A DNA stretch of 64,000 bases, taken from NCBI GenBank assembly GCA_949130495.1, contig OX422208.1, positions 643,272,023 to 643,336,022 on the forward strand. Direction: 5' to 3'. The translations under genes were made by a program, and so were the position numbers. Shown piece by piece: positions 58,249 to 64,000 of the stretch. The number at the start of each line of letters is the position of its first letter. Positions within the stretch are counted from its first letter, which is position 1. This DNA comes from Sambucus nigra (lineage: Eukaryota; Streptophyta; Magnoliopsida; Dipsacales; Adoxaceae). The notes below the pieces were generated by a model. That model saw only the letters and a list, made by a program, of their open reading frames with translations, was not told the DNA's origin and did not search any database.

Positions 58249-58401
58249 AGACGAAGAGATTCAGTCTCCTCTCCACAAATAGGACACCCCAAATAACTAT
58301 GTACTAATCACCTATTAAAGGTAAGAAGCGTATATTCATGGATTAGTATAAACAAAACTTAGATGTAGTTGGAATATTTATGTATTAATCTCCTCTCCAC
58401 A
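58249..58401 (-). pseudogene. Displaced tnp2 CPIC fragment in inner CACTA
   Basis: The minus strand at about 58310-58253 reads SYLGCPICGEETESLRLS, the tnp2 CxxC motif matched by 52775-52845 of the outer copy. It lies downstream of DUF4216 though in an intact gene it precedes DUF4218. TCTCCTCTCCACA occurs at both 58265-58277 and 58389-58401, framing the inserted piece, as if made by template switching. Confidence 0.82.
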
Positions 58402-58490
58402 CACGCACACTACACAAGAGTGAAAATGATAAAGTGCAGATCAAGTAAAAGCATTAAAAATGGATGTTTCGGTACAAATTGAAATATTTA

Positions 58491-59225
58491 TTACAAATTG
58501 AAAAATTGTATCAAATCCGGGTTACCATAAAAAATGGATTGATATTCGGTAGGAGCAGCCAAGTCATCCACACTACTATTTAGACGCCTTGGCGCGTGTT
58601 GGACAATTGACCACGGCTCGTTGTTGATATACTCCGAGTAAAACACTTGCTTAACCTTTTGAAATGCATAAACAAACGGCTCATCGCTCACGTGATCGTT
58701 GCTTTTCAACTTGGACAAGTCAACCATGATCAAATTGGTGACATGATCAACTTTACAAGCATTTTTATCCTCAACTCTTACCCATTCACAGTAAAATACA
58801 ACCTCTTTGAAGCTTATATAATCCAATTCAAATATATTTTGGATTACACCATAGTAAGTCATTTCAGCTTCAACGAGGTTTTTATCTTTTGCGCTCGCTC
58901 GAAAGAAAGTAAGAGCCTTGTATGAAATTCCCGAGTTCTGTACATTTGTACTTTCCTCCTACACTTTAGCGCCGAAAATGTAACCGTTCAATCGATACTT
59001 TTTGTACTCTTGTGCCACAAACAAGGGTCCAGTGGCTAGACGAGCAAGCCTTGATGTCGCATCAACCATCTTTAGGAGTTGAGAATATAGATAAATTAAT
59101 TATATTAGTGGTAAAATTTTAGTGTAATGTAACGTTACATAACGACTGTTTTCATTATAATTACCTCTTGTGTCAACCATAGCCTAAATTCGCTGTCTGA
59201 TTGTACCATTGTTTTTCGTCTTTTA
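58491..59225 (-). pseudogene. Inner CACTA transposase, DUF4216 part
   Basis: EMTYYGVIQNIFELDYISFK, FYCEWVRVEDKNACKVDHV and NNEPWSIVQHAPRRLNSSV; it ends IQFFNL. It repairs in reading the stops seen in the outer copy (YCEW for YCD-stop, NNEPW for NNEP-stop), so the copies decayed independently. The first exon piece (EACENNKRR, AMVQSDSEFRLWLTQE) lies near 59165-59250. Confidence 0.88.
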
Positions 59226-59318
59226 TTGTTCTCACAGGCTTCATATTTACTGCATATTACAAAATTAATCATGTATAAAATAATCTCAAATAATGTTAAA
59301 CATTATAATATTCGAAAC

Positions 59319-60218
59319 TTACTTTTTCCATTCTTCGACATCTTCATGTGTGTCAAATAGATAACGAGCTACTTGTTCATGTTGCAAACTCGCTAATTTC
59401 ACTCGTTTTCCCATCACATTACCACCATCATCGAGGAATTCATCAGTGTCATCAACGCTGGTCGAGTTAGGCATATATTCCCGAGTATATATTGATGACT
59501 CCACGGTGATGTATTCCTCTGCAATTGATCCTGCAATATATCGCGTATTCTTGACGTAATCTTTAAAAACTTTCATCAATCTTTCAAACGGATACATCCA
59601 CTGATATCTAACTGGACCACAAAGAAGTGCCTCGTCGCATAGGTGTACCAACAAGTGAACACTTATGTCAAAGAATGCTGGGGGAAAGTACTTCTCCAAT
59701 ACACAAATCGCTTCGTTCACAGCCAATTTTGCGGCCACTATGTGTTCTCGATTCACTACTTTCTCACACAAGAGGGAGAAGGTAATACTAATTTGCATAA
59801 TAGCCCTACGCAAATCCTTGTGCTTGGAGAAACAGTGCTTAAACAATAGAGGAACCAATTGCATGATCACATGCCAATCGTGAGACTTACACTTATGTAA
59901 ATCATGAGTAACATAATTCACAATCCTTTGCAAGTTGGACGAAAAAGTAGATGGGCCCTTCAAATTATATATTGTGTCTAGAAACACCTTCCTTTCCTCA
60001 CTCGTCAAAGTAAACGCACCAGGGGGAATTATTGTCCTTCCCCTACTATCTTCTTTCAACCATAGTTGTGGTTTAAGTTTTAACGTTTTAAGGTCTTTTC
60101 GTGCATTTTCTCCATCCTTCGAATGACTCCCCATTCTATTAGTCTCACCCATCCACTCTTTGTATTTCGAATATCCCATCACAGCTACCACAACTAAACA
60201 CCTATTAAAGGTAAACAA
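59319..60218 (-). pseudogene. Inner CACTA transposase, DUF4218 part
   Basis: An open frame of 299 residues. It contains GSHSKDGENARKDLKTLKLK, TIYNLKGPSTFSSNLQRIVN, HDWHVIMQLVPLLFKHCF, FDISVHLLVHLCDEALLCGP and MYPFERLMKVFKDYVKNTRY. The first about 30 residues (MFTFNRCLVVVAVMGYSKY) are not family-like; the true start was in the lost tnp2 core. Frame intact but the catalytic part is missing. Confidence 0.9.
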
Positions 60219-60833
60219 AACTTAGATTTATAGTATGTTTTATTTAATTATCCCATCATTTAATTATCCTATTAAAGGGTAAGTGGTCCTATCCCATTCA
60301 AGAATGCATTTTTCTGTAATATACTTAACAGCTCATGCACATTGTTAGGATTTGAAAAAAATTCGCCAGCATATACCCTTAGTTCTCCAAGTACACGACG
60401 TAGATTGGCAGGTGTGAGTGTTATTTCAATTGGTCAATTAAAATAACAGTCACACTTGTCAATCTAGTATGTACCCAGAGAACATTAAGATACGACTGCA
60501 GAACTTCCTCCAAAAGTAACAACTTTAAGCCAATAAGAATATTATACAGAAATTATACAGTCTCAAACTGTCCAAACGGGACAATTCGAGAGATCTCATT
60601 ACAGGGGTAATGACTCTCGAACGGGTCTAAGGGCTATTGAATGCGTACGCATAAGAACTAGAATGCTAGTATCTATGCGCACTATGTTTCAAATAAATTC
60701 ATTGCTGTAAAATAAATGTTATTAGTACAGATAAAAAAAATGTTAATAGTACACATTTTAACTTAAAATATTATGGTAAGTTGAATGATGGTGTGCTAAC
60801 CCTAAAAAAAGTTTGATTATATATACATGTGTG

Positions 60834-60876
<43 letters not shown>

Positions 60877-61129
60877 GTGTTTTAAGCAATTTTAATTTTA
60901 CTTTTTATGTTTTATGAATTTATATACCACGGGTAAATTATTTCAATAACTTATTATTTTGTTGTAAATTTATTATAAATCTTTACTCTAATTAAATTTA
61001 GAGGTGGTAATTTAAGTGTGTTATACAAGAACTTATACAAAACCATATATAATTATACAAATCTTTACTCTAATTAAATTCAATTCATCATATATTACTG
61101 AAATCGAGATAAAACCCTAAGCCAAAATT
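60219..61129. other. Non-coding part of inner CACTA with (AT)n
   Basis: No coding region. GAGAGATCTCATTACAGGGG at about 60588 starts a stretch (to about 60690) shared with the outer copy's 52365-52443. An (AT)n run of about 17 units is at 60839-60873. 60395-60470 has an imperfect inverted repeat around GATTGGCAGGTGTGAGTG / CACACTTGTCAATC. Confidence 0.6.
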
Positions 61130-61545
61130 AGTCAACACCCACCCCCTCCCCCTCCCCCACCACACACCACCACCACACACACACACACCCCACCCCACCC
61201 CCTGCCCCCCTCCACCACCCCCTCCCCCCCTCCACCACTACCTCCCCCACCACACACCACCACACACACACACACACACCCCACCCCACCCCACCCCCTG
61301 CCCCCCTCCACCACCGCCCTGCCCCCACATTGCCCCACCCCACCCCTGCCTCCCCCACCACACACCACCACACACACACACACACACCCCACCCCACCCC
61401 ACCCCACCCCCTGCCCCCTCCACCACCACCCTGCCTCCACCCTGCCCCACCCCACCCCTGCCCCCCTCCACCACCCCCTCCCCCACCCCACCCCTGCCCC
61501 CCTCCCCCACGCCGTCCCACCCTGCCCCACCCCCCACACACGCAC
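61130..61545. repeat. C-rich / CA minisatellite in inner CACTA
   Basis: CCCCACCCC, CCCCCTCCACCACC and CACACACACA blocks in about three diverged repeats of roughly 100-120 bases (61160, 61248, 61358 onward). On the minus strand this is very G-rich. Long apparent frames on both strands are low complexity. Confidence 0.9.
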
Positions 61546-61599
61546 ACACATACACACATAAATATACACACAAATATATATATAAATGGAAGAGAGAGA

Positions 61600-61618
61600 G
61601 AGAGAGAAATTGGACCTG

Positions 61619-61670
<52 letters not shown>
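61600..61670. repeat. (GA)n microsatellites in inner CACTA
   Basis: GA runs at about 61591-61607 and 61624-61666, matching the (CT)n block of the outer copy's 5' UTR in reverse. Confidence 0.95.
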
Positions 61671-61671
<1 letters not shown>

Positions 61672-61717
61672 AACGGTGGGAGGGAAAAAAGAAGGGGGAA
61701 AGGGTTTTTGCTGGAAA

Positions 61718-61950
61718 AGTTGTCACGGTCGTGTCACGGTCGTGTCAAGGTCATGGACCGTGACAAGAATTGTCACGATCATTGACCGTGACAAGCCCGT
61801 GACAATTAAATTTGTCACGGACTTGTCACGGTCAATGACCGTGACAATTAGTTGTCACGGTCGTGTCAAGGTCAATGACCGTGACATAAAACGCGTGTTT
61901 TTTTGTCACGCTCAATGACCTTGACAAGGCTGGCCGGCTGAAAGGTGACA
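61718..61950. repeat. 5' subterminal repeats of inner CACTA
   Basis: About eight TGTCACGGTC / GACCGTGACA units, several as full palindromes (for example 61766-61792 and 61825-61849). Confidence 0.85.
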
Positions 61951-62022
61951 ATTTGCCCATTTTGGTGTAGTGGAACTTGTGAAGGTCAATGACCGTGATA
62001 ATTCGGCAGATTTGGTGTAGTG

Positions 62023-63717
62023 GAATATGGATGTTTATGGTTGAGGGAGAAATGAAATGAGAAAGATGGTGTGAGATGAGGTAGGATGGTGATGGATGGA
62101 TGCTTTGATGGATATGCGAAAAGAGTGTTCTACACATGAGGAACTAATGTCTTTATTTCACAAAAACATGACTGCAACTTTTCTTTTCTTTTTTTTTTTG
62201 AATTTTTTTTCTTTTTCTTTTTCTTATTCTTCTTCTTTTTTCTGGCTATTTTTCTATTTTTTGTTTTTCTCTTTTATACTTTCAACACTGAAGACATTTT
62301 ACATTTGGAAAAACACTCTTTTTCTCAAAAATGAAAGATGATATGGAGATGATAAATGGATGGTGTGGGGAAATATATGAATAGGGAAGAATATGGGAAG
62401 GTAATAGAAGAAGTGAATGGTAAATGGTAGGTGTATGGATGAAAATCTAGTATTCGGGACAAATTTCAACACATATTTCTTATAACTCGAAAGTGATGTC
62501 TTTCTCAATAATTAAGCCAAAATTTTTAATGAAGAATAATGAGATCATACAATGATTGAGTGTGGACCCAAAAGAAGTTGAATCAACTTGTGACTCGGAG
62601 ACTACGTAAAACACTATGAAATGTGAAAGGCACAAATCTCATAAGCTAAAGTCTCTACTAGTGATCCTTAAGGTTCTCTTGAGAATTATAGCACTCTTCA
62701 ACTATAAGCCGTAGTGACGTGATAAGTGTGAAAATATTGTTGAGTAAAAATTCATGGTACAAAATGCCTTGATATGTATTACATAAGATATTTAGAAAAA
62801 GATAAATCCTCTAGATTGATTCCTAGACCTAAACGATGGATGATATAAAATTCACGTAAATGAATGAGAAGAAAGAAAGTAAATGAAAATTTAAAAAAAA
62901 TCAGGTTTTGAAAATTAAATTTTTTCAAAAGAGGTACGATTTTGATGAAATTCTCCATCCCCAAACAAAAACGAACATCATCCTCAATGCTAAATAAAAT
63001 GATTTTTAAAATTGAGAGCAGAAAGGAGGAAAGAGATTACCATAATCAACAGCTAATGAAATGGACAGATGAATCTAAGAAGAAACCAGAATAAGTGATA
63101 AAAAAATGTGTACAAATCTATAAACATGATAAAGCATTGGGCGGTGTAAAATACCACCCCCAAATAGGATGCGAATCATACTAGAAACAACGGGATGCCT
63201 CCCGATAGCATTAAGTTTAATCTCTTCTGCCAGACCGAAGGAAAATCACTCTAAAGATAAGATCTATGAAAGCACAGGGCAACAGAAAATGGGGGTGATG
63301 ATAATCACCCCCAAACAAGACTGAAACATAAACCTTGTTGGATAAAGGCTAAAAAGGTCAATGCACTTGTATGGAAAAGTGCATCACATGATGTAAAGCA
63401 TCGATGGACCATAGGAGGGTGGGTATTAGCGTAAGGGTAAAGAGGAATCAGTCTCAGGCCTTATTGAGTCGGAAGATGAGGGCAACAAGGGCCCTATAAG
63501 AGTGGTGCTCTAATTGGACGGGGAGGTGAAATGGTGTAGAAATAGTGATGGGGTGGAGCTCATAGAAAGCACATGACTGCCTTATAAATGGACGATGATA
63601 ATGGTCGCGCCATGACATGCCAGGGAGCCGTAGATGGGAAAAATCAACACCACAATAGAGTGGCAGGCATAGACAAACTCAGAGTCACGAAAGTGGAGAG
63701 TAGAACCACATAAACTC
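62023..63717. other. Retroelement-tail-like DNA right of the CACTA pair
   Basis: No gene. A T-rich, CT-rich tract lies at 62180-62285. At 63150-63240 ACCACCCCCAAATAGGATG and GGGATGCCTCCCGATAGC resemble text near the 3' end of Athila-like Gypsy elements. Continues 50606-51297 after removal of the transposons. Confidence 0.45.
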
Positions 63718-63999
63718 TCATGGAAGGTGGAAGGTGGAAGGTGGTTTCAAGTGAGGATATAAAAATGTAGATGGAAACATGAAAGGTGTAAAATCAAGAT
63801 CTAAACCAGGAGGTGGTGTGGAAGGGACAATGGATGGGTCAGGTGGGATAAAACGCGGATTGGGTGGGACAAATGGTGGAGGAAGATGATACAACTCAAG
63901 AGTAGGAGACACACACTCCTTATGAGGAACTAAATGATACTCATGGGCACTCATAGGAGGAAGTGTGATATCTAAAGATGGAATGGTTAGCTTCTCCAT
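63718..63999 (-). pseudogene. Proline-rich open frame, unrecognised, cut by window edge
   Basis: A 93-residue minus-strand frame beginning MEKLTIPSLDITLPPMSAHE, with runs such as YHLPPPFVPPNPRFIPPDP. No domain recognised. It may be a remnant of a retroelement's extra frame or a chance frame. It begins at the right window edge, so the N-terminus could continue outside. Confidence 0.3.
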
Positions 64000-64000
64000 A

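Larger units (their letters stand above)
57198..61972 (-). mobile_element. CACTA transposon, inner inverted copy, rearranged
   Basis: 4775 bp in minus orientation: 5' end CACTACACCAAAATGGGCAA (61972 inward) and 3' end at 57198 as CACTACACCAAATCTACCC; TSD GAA at 57195-57197 and 61973-61975. Its 5' and 3' tips match the corresponding tips of the outer copy, so orientation is certain. It keeps DUF4218 and DUF4216 parts, but the tnp2 core is missing apart from a displaced fragment, and most of the second gene is deleted. Non-autonomous. Confidence 0.93.
51298..62022 (+). mobile_element. CACTA (En/Spm) transposon, outer copy
   Basis: It starts CACTACACCAAAATGGG and ends (reverse-complemented) CACTACACCAAATCTGCCG, flanked by the 3-bp duplication GAA (51295-51297 and 62023-62025). 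Subterminal palindromic repeats lie inside both ends. It carries a 5'-truncated tnp2-type transposase and a tnpA-like second gene on the plus strand. A second inverted family member (57198-61972) is inserted 50 bases from its right tip. Without that it is about 5.95 kb, short for an autonomous CACTA. Confidence 0.93.

Noticed and set aside
61128..61785. Gly/Val/Cys-rich and Pro/His-rich frames over the minisatellite
   Set aside because: Low-complexity translations of the G-rich/C-rich repeat on either strand.

Overview
The window is plant nuclear DNA, almost certainly from a eudicot. It is AT-rich and consists nearly entirely of transposable elements nested in one another: Ty1/Copia, Ty3/Gypsy (Tat and chromovirus types), an L1-type LINE, CACTA and hAT DNA transposons. 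I see no intact host gene, rRNA, tRNA or CRISPR. The only host-gene-like sequence is a broken fragment (about 440-802, minus strand) resembling the Sec39 domain of the plant MIP2/NBAS tethering protein. Element boundaries below rest on terminal motifs and target-site duplications (TSDs) read by eye.

Layout. 1-4427: AT-rich, microsatellites and the MIP2-like fragment. 4428-15829: an old Copia element on the minus strand (TSD ATACC, two LTRs of about 1.34 kb, Met-initiator primer-binding site, decayed gag-pol). A 422-bp hAT-type MITE (6290-6711, TSD CTGGTAAA) and a 2845-bp solo LTR of Gypsy type (9650-12494, TSD CTCAT) are inserted in it. 15914-21594: a decayed L1-type LINE on the minus strand, abutting a Gypsy LTR. 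21595-about 41330: a Gypsy Tat-lineage element on the minus strand with dual RNase H and a large antisense gene on the plus strand between pol and its 3' LTR. Its integrase is split by a younger 9410-bp chromovirus with chromodomain (27675-37084). 43690-50605: a Copia SIRE/Maximus-like element that has gag but no recognisable pol (TSD AAATA). 51298-62022: a CACTA element whose right tip is split by a second, inverted, rearranged member of the same family (57198-61972); all TSDs are GAA. The pieces around these insertions (about 41330-43689, 50606-51297, 62023-64000) look like one older retroelement tail, possibly Athila-like.

Functional outlook. Every coding region carries stops, frameshifts or deletions, so nothing here is clearly autonomous. 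The chromovirus is the best preserved; its two LTRs differ at about 3 of the first 135 bases. The most unusual parts are the two oppositely oriented CACTA copies with palindromic subterminal repeats, the 107-bp-stem hairpin and displaced transposase fragment in the inner copy, the antisense gene and 3' tandem repeats of the Tat element, and the gag-only Copia element with perfect palindromes in its LTR.
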